Shown one piece after another: positions 28,468 through 37,211 of a DNA stretch of 64,000 nt. Position 1 is the stretch's first letter; every line of letters starts with the position of its first letter. The notes beneath the pieces are model-generated. The model searched no databases and was not told the origin of the DNA. It worked only from the letters and a program-made list of their open reading frames with translations. A program made the translations under genes and the position numbers. Origin of the DNA: Pseudomonas sp. VD-NE ins (GTDB lineage: Bacteria > Pseudomonadota > Gammaproteobacteria > Pseudomonadales > Pseudomonadaceae); contig NZ_CP134772.1 of the NCBI RefSeq assembly GCF_031882575.1, positions 3,553,001-3,617,000 on the forward strand. Reading direction: 5' to 3'.

Positions 28468-28562
28468 ATCGCTGGCAAGCCAGCTCTCACAATGATCTGC
28501 GCTGTACCGCAACCTTGTGAGCGACCCAGAAACCTGTGGGAGCGGGCTTGCCCGCGAAGGCG
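28468..28562. repeat. REP elements downstream of the TonB receptor
   Basis: An ATCGCTGGCAAGCCAGCTC REP half (28468-28490) and a GTGGGAGCGGGCTTGCCCGC palindrome (28536-28562) occupy the gap before the SseB-like gene. Confidence 0.8.
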
Positions 28563-28633
28563 TCAGTAGAACCAGCGTCGGTGTAACTGATCGACGCTTT
28601 GCTCTGTTTTAGACCGAGTCAGGGATGAACACC

Positions 28634-29425
28634 ATGGATACCCAACCAGAAAACCTGCTGGAAAAAAGCCTCAAACTGGCCGCCGACGAACCGGCACATC
28701 GTCCCGAGTTTTTCAACACCCTGTTGAATTCAAACGTTTACATTCTCGGCACCGCCGGTGAGGCAGACGGCCACGTCAATCTCGAAGCCGGCAGCAACAT
28801 CAGCATCGCCCATTGGCAAAAACCGGACGGCACCCCGGTCATCCCGTTTTTCTCGTCCCTGCAAACACTGCAACAGTCCATCGACAGCGAGCAGACCTAC
28901 CTCGAAATACCCGCCCGATCGTTGTTCGAAATCACACTGGGTGCCCTGCTCTGTCTGAATCCGAAGTCGCCGTACGGCAAAGAGTTTTTCCCGCAAGAGG
29001 TGCACAATTTGCTCGCCGATGCCGTTGGCCAGACCGCCACGCAACGCACGGTCGAGAAAGAAACCAATGTGCTGCTAGGCCAGCCTGCCGAATACCCGTC
29101 ACAAATGGTCCACTCGCTCACGCAACTACTTGCCAAACATTCCAATGTGAAGCGCGCGTTTCTGGCATTGATGCATGACACCTCGGTGGACGAAAAACCG
29201 CACTTGATCGTGGGTATCGAGGCGGACGGCGATATTGACCGTGTTATGCGTGAGGCGGGCAATGTTGCCGGGGATACCGCGCCGCAGGGCGAGCCGGTTG
29301 ATTTGTGCCGGGTGTCCCAAGGTGAAGCTGGCCTGAGTGATTACTTTCTCAGGGAGACCACGCCGTTCTATGAGCGCAAGTGGGGCCATAAACTGCGTTC
29401 TTTTCTGGGGTTTGGTAAAGCATGA
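28634..29425 (+). CDS. SseB-family protein
   Basis: The roughly 263-residue soluble protein has the two-part plan of SseB (enhanced serine sensitivity) proteins: an N-terminal domain with NTLLNSNVYILG, IPFFSSLQTLQQSI and LNPKSPYGKEFFPQEV, and a C-terminal domain with SNVKRAFLALMHD and KPHLIVGIEADGDIDRVM. The function is unknown; SseB was linked to serine tolerance in E. coli. The ATG at 28634 has AGGG at nine bases; another ATG lies three codons upstream. It leads a run of small co-directional genes up to 31.4 kb. Confidence 0.82.
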   Translation: MDTQPENLLEKSLKLAADEPAHRPEFFNTLLNSNVYILGTAGEADGHVNLEAGSNISIAHWQKPDGTPVIPFFSSLQTLQQSIDSEQTYLEIPARSLFEITLGALLCLNPKSPYGKEFFPQEVHNLLADAVGQTATQRTVEKETNVLLGQPAEYPSQMVHSLTQLLAKHSNVKRAFLALMHDTSVDEKPHLIVGIEADGDIDRVMREAGNVAGDTAPQGEPVDLCRVSQGEAGLSDYFLRETTPFYERKWGHKLRSFLGFGKA

Positions 29426-29516
29426 TTGAACATACACCGGGACCTTGGGTTCTGGACAAGACCGCCGAGGTCACCGGAACCCAACCCTCTCCAATGCCCG
29501 CCGAGTCAGGAAATGA

Positions 29517-30167
29517 ATGAACTTCACCGATGAAATGGCGGCCGCTTTTCCTGCGGGCAATCCGCTGCCCACACGCCTTCGCCAAGCACTTGAGTTGTTG
29601 GAAGAACATGGCTGCGTGCGCAGTCACCGCGATGGCACGCGCTACATGACGCTGCATCCGGACCCGGCACATAGCGATGTGGCGACAACCGCTTTTTACC
29701 TGCCAGTACCTGCCGACACCGCCCGCTGGACTAATAGCGATGATCCTGACGTAAACCAGCGCCTGACCCTGTTCCTCAGAACCGGTGGGGACGGCTCGTG
29801 GGCCGGGCTGTGGCTGGACGACATCGGGCAACAGCGATTCGTCCATCTGGGATCAGGGTCCGGGTCAACGATGCTTTGCGTCCTGACCGACACGATTGAA
29901 GACTTGTTGAGGCTGTTGGCTATCGGTTACGACGAACTCTGCTGGCCGGAGCAGTTTCAACTGACCCCGGATGAAGTACGCGAAGAAGAATACGCCGAAG
30001 ACGATTACCCTCCTCCGCCTCTTCTGTTGCGAAGCCACGTCGCGCGAACGCTCGGGCTGAGCATACCCGCGCGCGCAGCGGAACTGGTCCGCGGTACAGA
30101 GTGCATGGATGTGAGCGAATCGAACGACCCCTTCTGGAACTGGCTCAAGCAGGTCAGTCGGCATTAA
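29517..30167 (+). CDS. Hypothetical protein, SUKH (SMI1/KNR4)-like features
   Basis: The 216-residue cytoplasmic protein has a segment GSWAGLWLDDIGQQRFVHLGSG followed by DTIEDLLRLLAIGYDELCW, which resembles the SMI1/KNR4 (SUKH) fold; this is a resemblance only. SUKH proteins often act as immunity proteins for secreted toxins, but no toxin gene is adjacent. AGGAA precedes the ATG at 29517. Confidence 0.65.
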   Translation: MNFTDEMAAAFPAGNPLPTRLRQALELLEEHGCVRSHRDGTRYMTLHPDPAHSDVATTAFYLPVPADTARWTNSDDPDVNQRLTLFLRTGGDGSWAGLWLDDIGQQRFVHLGSGSGSTMLCVLTDTIEDLLRLLAIGYDELCWPEQFQLTPDEVREEEYAEDDYPPPPLLLRSHVARTLGLSIPARAAELVRGTECMDVSESNDPFWNWLKQVSRH

Positions 30168-30231
30168 TGGCGACACTGCTCGATCACTTCCACTCCAAAC
30201 CAGTCCTCGCCCCTCCCAAGGAAGGCATGTT

Positions 30232-30909
30232 GTGAATGACGGCAAAACCGACAATCGAAACACCCTGAATCGCGCTTGGCCGCTGTTTTTGCTGCTGGTA
30301 TCGACAGCTCTGCTTAACACGGGCTGCTCCCATCCCCCGCCACCGATCGAACGCGACCCATGCCTGGATGAAGGCCCACTCCACAGTGCCGCTTACGATG
30401 ACTGCGTGGTTGACCGTAATGACGAACGCGCTGCTGCACTCAATGCCATTCTTGGCAATGGCCCAGATCTTTACCCGCAAATGCGCCTAGCCGAGCCGGG
30501 CGAGGACACTTTTCAGGAGTCCGACTATCCGGACACCCCCAGCCCCATGAGTTACCGGACTGCTCGCTCAATTTCCGCGACGGAGCAGCAGGCGCTACCG
30601 TTCAAGATGAAAGTCCGCTGGAATTACACCTCCAGGAAACTCCTGCCGAGACCTCGTGATCTTGTACGCATGAATGAGATGGAGGCCCTTTTACTGTCGG
30701 CCGCGGCGGATGACGGGCTCGCGAAGTGGATCTTCTACGCCCGAAGTGACACTGATTTCATGAACCAAATGCAGGCGCTGCTGGCACCGAGCGGACCTTA
30801 TCCTGTCGAATGGAGCGGTCGTAAAGAGCCTGCGCGCAATGCCGAGAGGGCCAATAGTGCCGACCCGTCCGGAGAAATCCGCATTACCCCGAAACGGTGT
30901 TTGGAGTGA
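30232..30909 (+). CDS. Hypothetical lipoprotein
   Basis: The 225-residue product has an N-terminal hydrophobic helix ending in LLNTGCSHPPPP, so it is probably a lipoprotein with an unusually long n-region. The mature part is Pro-rich at first and then soluble, without a recognised domain. The start is a GTG at 30232, with AAGGAAGG six bases upstream. Confidence 0.68.
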   Translation: MNDGKTDNRNTLNRAWPLFLLLVSTALLNTGCSHPPPPIERDPCLDEGPLHSAAYDDCVVDRNDERAAALNAILGNGPDLYPQMRLAEPGEDTFQESDYPDTPSPMSYRTARSISATEQQALPFKMKVRWNYTSRKLLPRPRDLVRMNEMEALLLSAAADDGLAKWIFYARSDTDFMNQMQALLAPSGPYPVEWSGRKEPARNAERANSADPSGEIRITPKRCLE

Positions 30910-30961
30910 GAGACAGGGACACTTGTGGCGCTCTCTGCACTTACAGATCATTAAAGGAAAA

Positions 30962-31441
30962 ATGCTCATGGGCATGAAAAAAATTATGCTGGCTGTATTG
31001 GCCGCAGCGGCGCTGGCGGGTTGTGGGGGTAACAAGGACAAGGCGCAGGCGTTCGTCGAGTCCAGTGGCATGACCAAGCAATACACCAGCATGGTCGAGA
31101 CCGCGTCCAGCGGTTATGCCTCCCGCTACCCGATGCTCGAACACGAGCAAATTCGCAACGTCGTGCGAGAGAACATCGATCCTGACGACCTGAAGGGCAT
31201 GGTCGTGGAAATCTATGCCAATCACTTCAACAACGAGGAGCTTGACCTGCTGACTCGCGCCAACCAGCATCCCGAGCAGGCGATGACGATCATCCTGAGT
31301 TCGAAAAAGGGCCGCGATCTGGCCGAAAAATTCATGGCCGTCCAGAGCACCCTCGCTAAAGATATGCGAGATGCAATGGCCGACAGCGATGAGGCGATCA
31401 TCGATGCGCTGGATGATTTGAAGGATGAAGCGCAGGGCTAA
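30962..31441 (+). CDS. Small lipoprotein, DUF2059-like
   Basis: The product (about 159 residues) has a lipoprotein signal peptide MKKIMLAVLAAAALAGCGG. The mature part is helical (IRNVVRENIDPDDLKGMVVEIYANHFNNEELDLLTR, EQAMTIILSSKKGRDLAEKFMAVQ) and resembles DUF2059 proteins. Three ATGs are close together (30962, 30968 and 30974) behind AAAGGA; the first is listed and the second fits the spacing better. A REP palindrome lies just after the stop. Confidence 0.72.
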   Translation: MLMGMKKIMLAVLAAAALAGCGGNKDKAQAFVESSGMTKQYTSMVETASSGYASRYPMLEHEQIRNVVRENIDPDDLKGMVVEIYANHFNNEELDLLTRANQHPEQAMTIILSSKKGRDLAEKFMAVQSTLAKDMRDAMADSDEAIIDALDDLKDEAQG

Positions 31442-31464
31442 AACGGTGCCATGGGCACTCGCCT

Positions 31465-31486
31465 CTTCGCGGGCTTGCCCGCGAAG
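31465..31486. repeat. REP palindrome
   Basis: CTTCGCGGG and CCCGCGAAG form a perfect 9-bp inverted repeat around a 4-base loop, between the DUF2059-like gene and msrA. It may also act as a transcription stop between these convergent genes. Confidence 0.8.
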
Positions 31487-31546
31487 TCGGAAACTCATTC
31501 AGCCTTACAACCAATGAAGTGTCGCTGAAAGAAAGGCGCGTGCCCC

Positions 31547-32053
31547 TCACCCGCGTTTCGGCAACTTCCAGTTCGGCCGAATGAAATGGCAGGTGTAGCC
31601 ATTCGGAATGCGCTCAAGGTAATCCTGATGCTCCGGCTCCGCTTCCCAGAACGGCCCCGCCGGTTCGATTTCAGTCACCACGCGGCCCGGCCACAGTTTT
31701 GAGGCGTCGACATCGGCGGCGGTGTCCTCGGCAATATCGCGCTGCGCTTCGTTGAGGTAATAAATGGCCGAACGATAGCTCCGGCCAAGGTCGTTACCCT
31801 GCCGGTTGGGCGTGCTCGGGTCGTGGATCTGGAAAAAGAATTCAAGGATCTGTCGATAGCTGATCACCGCCGGGTCGAAGGTGATCTCGATGGCTTCGGC
31901 GTGGTTGCCGTGGTTGCGGTAGGTGGCGTTCGGCACATCACCGCCGGTGTAACCGACGCGGGTCTGCAACACACCGGGATAACGCCGCAGCAGATCCTGC
32001 ATGCCCCAGAAGCAGCCGCCGGCGAGGATGGCGGTTTCGGTTTGAGTGGTCAT
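31547..32053 (-). CDS. msrA: Peptide methionine sulfoxide reductase A
   Basis: The 168-residue MsrA reduces the S-form of methionine sulfoxide in damaged proteins. The catalytic Cys is in AGGCFWG (residue 14), with VGYTGG and [31 protein letters not shown] following as in the family. Length is typical for a short MsrA without a long extension. GAGGA lies upstream of the ATG at 32053. No msrB is adjacent. Confidence 0.95.
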   Translation of the reverse strand: MTTQTETAILAGGCFWGMQDLLRRYPGVLQTRVGYTGGDVPNATYRNHGNHAEAIEITFDPAVISYRQILEFFFQIHDPSTPNRQGNDLGRSYRSAIYYLNEAQRDIAEDTAADVDASKLWPGRVVTEIEPAGPFWEAEPEHQDYLERIPNGYTCHFIRPNWKLPKRG

Positions 32054-32138
32054 GGCGTGTCGTTCCTCTTCGGGATGTTGGGTATAGCGATGGTTATGAG
32101 GGCGGGTTGGTGGATTCCAAGGGGCTGAGCCAATAGAA

Positions 32139-32432
32139 CTACTGACGCGCTGAAACCTGATTGGCTTCCTCGAGCAAAGAACCCGTAATCCTTCGGCCGC
32201 TGTAATCACTGACAAAATAATTGATTCGGTTAGCCAGATGCTGAATCGATAACCAGCCCAAACCGTGGTAGTCACGCATTTCCTCGGCGTTGAGCTTGAT
32301 CATGGACTGGTACCCCACAAAAGACGCTTCACATTCAACGAGGATGTAGACAGAACCATCTGCGACCTTGAAAAGTCGCCAGTAGCTGTCGTTGGTGTGA
32401 TATTCCGCGGGGGTGAGTCGAACCAGTTCCAT
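32139..32432 (-). CDS. Hypothetical 97-residue protein
   Basis: A small soluble protein starting [15 protein letters not shown], with [19 protein letters not shown] suggesting a beta sheet and a helical C-terminal half. The ATG at 32432 has ACGGA upstream; the open frame continues for more than 100 codons further up without a ribosome site and is not used. Function unknown. Confidence 0.65.
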   Translation of the reverse strand: MELVRLTPAEYHTNDSYWRLFKVADGSVYILVECEASFVGYQSMIKLNAEEMRDYHGLGWLSIQHLANRINYFVSDYSGRRITGSLLEEANQVSARQ

Positions 32433-32608
32433 GATTGAATTCCGTGGGCTTTCTTTTGGTTTCGAGACCATAACATGGCTGCAAAGCCACGGTTTTAGAT
32501 GAGACGCTTCTGGCCGGTTGCCGACGTCGACGACATTCAGATTCAGGTCAAAAGCGCTAAGCGTGCCATGGTCGCCCTCGAGGCTCACGCAGTGCGCGCA
32601 TCCGGGCA

Positions 32609-33826
32609 TCAGTGCCCGGCAACCGCAACCGCTCCAGCAACACGCGGCCCCGATCTGAACCCATGCACCCGCGCTCCGAAGGCAATGGCAAACCCTACGC
32701 TCACCAGCACCACCATCGCCCACGGAAAAGAGGCAACGCCCCAGCGGTCGAGCAACACCCCGCCGACCACCCCGCTGCCGGCAATCGCGCTGTTCCAAGC
32801 CACCACATTCAACGACAGCGCGACATCCGCGCCGTCACCGGCAGCATCCGCCAGTGCCGTCTGCAACAAAGTCGCCGCGCCGCCAAAACTCAATCCCCAC
32901 ACCGACACGCCGATGTAAATCACCTGCGGCACATGCCCCATAAATCCCAGCACCACGCAAACACCAGCGAAGGTAGCGAGGCTCACCAACACCGTTTTGC
33001 GCAACAGCGGCTCAACCAGTTTCGCGGTCAGCCAGATCCCCGCCAGCGCGGCGATGCCGAACACCAGCAACACCAGATCCACGCGATCGGCCAGCCCCGC
33101 CGGCGCCACAAACGGTGCGATGTAGGTGTAGAGAATGTTGTGCGCCAGCATCCAGCTGATCACCACCGCCAGCACCGGTCGGACGCCCGGCGTCGTCAGC
33201 ACATCGCGCAGCGACAGGCGCTGATGCGCAGGCTGTGGTGGATAGTCGGGGACTTTCACCAGCACCCAGACGATCAAAATCAAGGTCAGCCCCGACATGA
33301 TGCCGAACGTCGTACGCCAACCGACCAGCCCTCCCAGCCATGTGCCCAGCGGTACACCCAAAGACAGCGCGATGGGTGTACCGACCATGGCCAACGCCAA
33401 CGCCTTGCCTTGTTGATCAGGCTCGACCATCCGCCGCGCATAACCAGCCAACAGACTCCACGCCAACCCTGCCGCCACCCCCGCAAAGAAACGCGCCACC
33501 AGCGTCACGCCATAGTGCGACGACAGCGCCGTGATCGAGTTGAACAGCAGAAAACCAACGATGGTCAGCAACAACACATTGCGCCGACGCCAGCCGCGCG
33601 TGGCAATGGTCATCGGGATCACCGCCAGCACCGAGCCCAGCGCATACGCGGTGACCATCTGCCCGGCCATCGAAGGCGAAATCGCCAGGCCTTCGCTGAT
33701 CAGCGGCAACAGCCCGGCGGGCAGGGTTTCGGTGACGATGCAGATGAATCCGGTCATGGCCAGCGCAAGCAGCGCGCCGATGGGCAGGCGTTTGGGTGCC
33801 GCCGATAGAGTCAATGAAGGTGTCAC
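32609..33826 (-). CDS. MFS transporter (DHA1-type drug/sugar efflux)
   Basis: The 405-residue permease has twelve hydrophobic helices, the MFS loop GTWLGGLVGWRTTFG and the DHA1-type helix-4/5 segment FFAGVAAGLAWSLLAGYARRM. It is a proton-driven exporter by family. The GTG start at 33826 is preceded by AAGGAG at good spacing. It is divergent from a TetR regulator, with candidate operators in the shared 131-base gap, so it is very probably controlled by that regulator. Confidence 0.88.
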   Translation of the reverse strand: MTPSLTLSAAPKRLPIGALLALAMTGFICIVTETLPAGLLPLISEGLAISPSMAGQMVTAYALGSVLAVIPMTIATRGWRRRNVLLLTIVGFLLFNSITALSSHYGVTLVARFFAGVAAGLAWSLLAGYARRMVEPDQQGKALALAMVGTPIALSLGVPLGTWLGGLVGWRTTFGIMSGLTLILIVWVLVKVPDYPPQPAHQRLSLRDVLTTPGVRPVLAVVISWMLAHNILYTYIAPFVAPAGLADRVDLVLLVFGIAALAGIWLTAKLVEPLLRKTVLVSLATFAGVCVVLGFMGHVPQVIYIGVSVWGLSFGGAATLLQTALADAAGDGADVALSLNVVAWNSAIAGSGVVGGVLLDRWGVASFPWAMVVLVSVGFAIAFGARVHGFRSGPRVAGAVAVAGH

Positions 33827-33860
33827 GGGAAACTCCTTGAGAGCAGAATGTCAGACTTAA

Positions 33861-33930
33861 ATACCGATCGATATAAAATACTGACGGCATCGGATGCACG
33901 TTGTCAACGACTTATGTATCGACTAGTATC
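33861..33930. promoter_or_regulatory. Candidate TetR operators between MFS and TetR genes
   Basis: ATACCGATCGATAT (33861-33874) is a near-perfect 14-bp palindrome. GTATCGACTAGTATC (33916-33930) shares the TATCGA-N3-GTAT pattern with its reverse complement and contains a direct GTATC repeat. Two such sites in a divergent promoter suit a TetR repressor that controls both genes. Confidence 0.5.
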
Positions 33931-33957
33931 CAAATCACTTTCCGAGGAGTCTTTGCT

Positions 33958-34572
33958 ATGGCCAGAACCGGCCGCCCCCGCGCATTCAATCGCGACAACG
34001 CCGTCGACCAGGCCATGCAATTGTTCTGGCAACACGGCTACGACTCGACATCCCTTTCACTGTTGAAGGCTGAACTGGGCGGCGGCATTTCCGCACCGAG
34101 CTTCTACGCCGCGTTCGGCTCCAAAGAAGCCCTGTTCGACGAATGCGTGCAGCGCTACCTGACGACCTTCGCCCAAGTCACCGAATGCCTGTGGGACCAA
34201 ACCCTGCCGCCGCGCCAAGCCATCGAAACCGCCCTGCGCCAGTCAGCACGCATGCAGTGCGACGACGGCCACCCGAAAGGCTGCATGGTCACCCTTGGCG
34301 TCATGAGCGCGCCGAGTCCGGAAAACGCCCACGTCGCTCAAGCCCTCACCCACTCCCGTGCACGAACCCGCGCCGGGATTGTTGCGTGTGTGGAGCGTGG
34401 AGTGCGTGAGGGTTTGTTAGCGGACGACACGAACGCAGCCGCCATGGCGACAGTGTTCGACAGTTTCCTGCAGGGGATTTCCATACTTGCTCGGGATGAC
34501 ACGCCGATTGAGAACATTGATGCGGCGATTACGCAGGTGATGCGGACGTGGGATGTGATGGCGAAGAGTTGA
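33958..34572 (+). CDS. TetR/AcrR-family regulator
   Basis: The 204-residue protein has the TetR helix-turn-helix at residues 1-60 (GRPRAFNRDNAVDQAMQLFWQHGYDSTSLS... FYAAFGSKEALFDEC) and a C-terminal ligand domain of the type in which DDGHPKGCMVTLGVM forms one helix. GAGGAG lies eight bases before the ATG at 33958. By position it represses the divergent MFS gene. Confidence 0.9.
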   Translation: MARTGRPRAFNRDNAVDQAMQLFWQHGYDSTSLSLLKAELGGGISAPSFYAAFGSKEALFDECVQRYLTTFAQVTECLWDQTLPPRQAIETALRQSARMQCDDGHPKGCMVTLGVMSAPSPENAHVAQALTHSRARTRAGIVACVERGVREGLLADDTNAAAMATVFDSFLQGISILARDDTPIENIDAAITQVMRTWDVMAKS

Positions 34573-34643
34573 CGTCTACATTGCCCCCACTTAATCTGCT
34601 CCCATCTCGCCCAAGGCAGTACGCGGTCCTAACCATCCAGGAC

Positions 34644-34667
34644 ACGCCAAACCCTTGGGCGTTTTCT
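34644..34667 (+). terminator. Short intrinsic terminator-like hairpin
   Basis: ACGCC (34644-34648) can pair with GGCGT (34658-34662), and TTTTCTT follows. The stem is short, so this is tentative. It would end the TetR transcript. Confidence 0.4.
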
Positions 34668-34708
34668 TATCAAAAAAATGCACGCCTGAAGCGGATGATC
34701 TGCGAGCC

Positions 34709-35005
34709 TCACTCGTAAAACTTCCCAGCCAACAAAATCTCCGCGCACCGTTGCCAGACATTAGAAACGGTAGCATCCGCCTGAGCATTCCTCGAAGTAG
34801 CCATCGCCCAAGCAGCCGCAGCATCAAGAAACGTATCGACCGATCCATTTTCCCAGCCTAACGCACCCGCCTGATAAGCAGACGATGGTGTCGCCTTCTC
34901 CAGTGCCCGCTCACGGGAGAAATCAGCGCTCAGCGCCGCGACGAAATCGATGAACGATTGCTCATCGGTGACACGTTCCAGCAACTCATCAAGATCTACA
35001 GACAT
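34709..35005 (-). CDS. Hypothetical 98-residue protein (DUF7660-like?)
   Basis: A small acidic soluble protein with LDELLERVTDEQSFIDFVAALSADF near the N-terminus and GWENGSVDTFLDAAAAWAMAT in the middle. It recalls the DUF7660 group found beside toxins and as stand-alone genes, but I am not certain. AAGG is six bases before the ATG at 35005. Confidence 0.62.
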   Translation of the reverse strand: MSVDLDELLERVTDEQSFIDFVAALSADFSRERALEKATPSSAYQAGALGWENGSVDTFLDAAAAWAMATSRNAQADATVSNVWQRCAEILLAGKFYE

Positions 35006-35068
35006 AGCCATCCTTGCGTTGAAAGATTAGTGCCGAGCAGCACGCGATAATCACAAGATGCCCCATCG

Positions 35069-35434
35069 CTAAGCGACCACCTCAACATAACTCGACTCCC
35101 CGCCACCCTCGGCCCCCGACAACCACCCCCACACAAACCGCAACGTCGTTTGCCCCGCCTCATCAACCCCCACCATGCCCCGCGACCAACCCGCGAGAAT
35201 CTCGCCATCCGTGGTGATGCACTGATAAAGCAGCTCGATACTATCCGGCCCGGTCACCCGCCCAACCTGGTTGCCCATGCGAATATGCCCACCCGCATAA
35301 GTCCCCCAAACTGCCGCGCCTTCCACGAAGTAATGAAACACCGTGCGCGCATCGGACAAGCCCTGAGCGTTATTCGCCACGGAAAACCGGCGGTTGTTCA
35401 AACGCTCCGTGACTTGCGAAAAAGCAGATTCCAT
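35069..35434 (-). CDS. Small protein of the 'N-acetylglutamate synthase'-named family
   Basis: The 121-residue product has NNRRFSVANNAQGLSDARTVFHYFVEGAAVWGTYAGGHI, the pattern of a small beta-rich family often labelled N-acetylglutamate synthase in pseudomonads and other bacteria, although the name is probably not biochemically justified. AAGGA precedes the ATG at 35434 by nine bases. It is oriented with the preceding small gene but separated from it by 63 bases. Confidence 0.68.
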   Translation of the reverse strand: MESAFSQVTERLNNRRFSVANNAQGLSDARTVFHYFVEGAAVWGTYAGGHIRMGNQVGRVTGPDSIELLYQCITTDGEILAGWSRGMVGVDEAGQTTLRFVWGWLSGAEGGGESSYVEVVA

Positions 35435-35622
35435 AAACACACATCCTTAGTCGAGAAGATCCATTCCAGCCTGCGGGCATCCTAATCCATTACCTCCGCG
35501 CAGCAAGGCTCTACAGCCGTTTTCTGCCAACCCAACCGCACAGCCACGTTTGACGGTCCTACCCGCCCCACCTAGTCTGCCCAAACACCCTGACAGCCAA
35601 AACCGAGTTCACGAGAGGCAAG

Positions 35623-36183
35623 ATGAGCAACTTCCCAATCGTCGCCACCGTTCTCTCGATGATCCTCGGACTCTCCGTCACCCGCCTGCTGCTCGGCGCA
35701 TTAACGGTGTTCCGCATCCGCCGCGTCGCCAAGCCAGACTGGGTGGCGCTGGTCTGGGCGGCGATGCTGTTTACCATGCAGCTGCAATTCTAGTGGGCCG
35801 TCAACGCACTGTCGGCGGTAAAACAGACCTTCTCTTTTCTCGAATTTCTACTGTTGGTGATGCTGACACTGTCGTTGTTCGTCACGGCGGCGTTGCTGCT
35901 GCCGAGCCGCAGTGAGGATGAGCAGAACGGGTTGCGCGTGTATTTCGAACAGGATGGGCGCTATGCATTGCTGTCGCTGTCCACGTATCTGTGCCTGGGG
36001 CTGATCGTCAATGTCACGTTGTTTGAGGCATCGCCGGTGGCGCTTTGGGGGTTGCTGGATGTGATCATGATTGTGTTGCCGATTGGCGCGTTTTTGGCTC
36101 GGTCGCGTAGAGTGTATGCGGGGATTACGCTGATTTATGTGCCGATTAATGTGATCGATACGCTGATTTCGCTGGCGAATTAA
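35623..36183 (+). pseudogene. Membrane protein gene broken by an in-frame TAG
   Basis: From an ATG with a GAGAGG ribosome site, the frame reads MSNFPIVATVLSMILGLSVT... for 56 codons, meets TAG at 35791-35793, and continues in the same frame for 129 codons (WAVNALSAVKQTFSFLEF to LISLAN). The two parts together give five or six membrane helices. The TAG sits in QLQF*WAV, exactly where a Trp codon (TGG) would be expected, so a single G-to-A change is the simplest explanation. A downstream ATG could still allow a shortened product. Confidence 0.85.
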
Positions 36184-36429
36184 ATCTCCCTGTAGCGAAG
36201 GGACTTGCTCCGATGGATCGCGAAACGGCTCTCGCTCCTCCAGTCCACAAAGACATCGCAAACACAGCGCGAACTGCCCTGTTGAAGCAATTCCAGAACT
36301 TTGTTTAAAGACACCCCAAGTTACGTCATTCCAACCTACAACGCCTTGCGCCGTTGCCTACGACTACGCCAGAATCCGCCGGCTTGTGCGCCGGGTGGGC
36401 GGGTTCTATCTTGGGTCGGTCACTGAATA
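36184..36429. other. Intergenic stretch without recognised gene
   Basis: Nothing coding is seen. The bases up to 36300 are unremarkable; those from 36330 to 36430 (GCCGTTGCC..., GTGCGCCGGGTGGGCGG) lead into the structured leader of the next gene. Confidence 0.6.
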
Positions 36430-36622
36430 GCAGTGATCGGGTTTGGTAGCCCGTGTATACAAGGTGCGCAATTTCACTATTGGCGAAAGTCTTCGCCTGG
36501 CTTTTATGGTGGTCATGCGCAGGGCGCTTTCGAGCGCGCCGGTTTTCCTTGTGTCCCGGTCTACCAACCTGTGCATGGCCGCCACCCACCGTTTGGTAGC
36601 GAGAGGGTGATGGCTCCTTTTT
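36430..36622 (+). promoter_or_regulatory. Structured leader of DUF6124 gene (candidate attenuator RNA)
   Basis: The segment contains GTTTGGTAGC twice (36441-36450, 36591-36600) and its complement CTACCAA once (36561-36567), so two mutually exclusive pairings are possible. A perfect hairpin GGCGAA/TTCGCC (36482-36497) and a GCGC-TTTCGA-GCGC hairpin lie between them. CACCC (36583-36587) pairs with GGGTG (36605-36609), extended by GCC/GGC, and TTTTT (36618-36622) follows directly, which looks like an intrinsic terminator placed just before the gene's GGGAG ribosome site. Similar leaders before related small genes are familiar from other pseudomonads (recollection, not searched). Confidence 0.55.
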
Positions 36623-36645
36623 AAGCGACACAAGGGAGTTACATC

Positions 36646-37008
36646 ATGTTCAAAATCACACCGAATCCGCCAGAAACCGACCCGATCGCGGGCGACGAAT
36701 CCCCAGACGCCAAGAAATTCAACGAAGCCGTCGACCGCGCTCTCTCTCATTACCTCGGACCCGCTCCAGAAATCATGCTCACCCCGTACCAAACCAACAC
36801 GATGTTTATCGCCAATCCAAAAACCAAGACTGAGGAATTGCTGGTGAATGCCAGTGAATCACTCGGCTCGGCTTCGGTGATGCTTGGGGATGTGATCAGT
36901 CTGGTTCAGGGACCGGCGCGCAAGACACTGCAAGGCATTGCGCAGGTGGTAATGCTTGGGGAGTTGGCGGTGAATCGGGCGTTGGATAACGTGGTGCCGA
37001 CGGAGTAA
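36646..37008 (+). CDS. DUF6124 family protein
   Basis: The 120-residue protein begins MFKITPNPPETDP, a start shared by a Pseudomonas-restricted family of small proteins (DUF6124), and has AKKFNEAVDRALSHYL and ELLVNASESLGSASVMLGDVIS segments forecasting helices. Function unknown. GGGAG precedes the ATG by seven bases. It is followed by a strong hairpin and then by the PAAR operon. Confidence 0.82.
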   Translation: MFKITPNPPETDPIAGDESPDAKKFNEAVDRALSHYLGPAPEIMLTPYQTNTMFIANPKTKTEELLVNASESLGSASVMLGDVISLVQGPARKTLQGIAQVVMLGELAVNRALDNVVPTE

Positions 37009-37015
37009 CGAAGTC

Positions 37016-37052
37016 CCCTCCATTGCGGCAGTTGATCTGTCGCCATGGAGGG
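37016..37052 (+). terminator. Strong hairpin between DUF6124 and PAAR genes
   Basis: CCCTCCAT (37016-37023) pairs perfectly with ATGGAGGG (37045-37052), and the loop can form a further GCGGCA/TGTCGC stem. No U-tract follows directly, so it may be a rho-independent stop of reduced strength or an RNA-stability element. Confidence 0.5.
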
Positions 37053-37211
37053 ATCAGCCGAAAAAACCAAAGGGGGGACGCTCCTACTTTCTGGCGAGTC
37101 TTCATACCTCTTTTACTTCGTCCTGCTAGCTCGCCCCTTCACTCCGTATGGTCCGTGCCCAGTCTTTTATGCCAAACTTCGACTAACGTAATTTCTACAA
37201 GGATGTTTGAG

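Noticed and set aside
36406..36792. A minus-strand frame across the DUF6124 leader (HHPLATKRWVAAMHRLV...)
   Set aside because: It reads through the structured leader and into the DUF6124 gene in antisense; similar translations recur with this leader in pseudomonads, as expected for a conserved RNA element rather than a protein.
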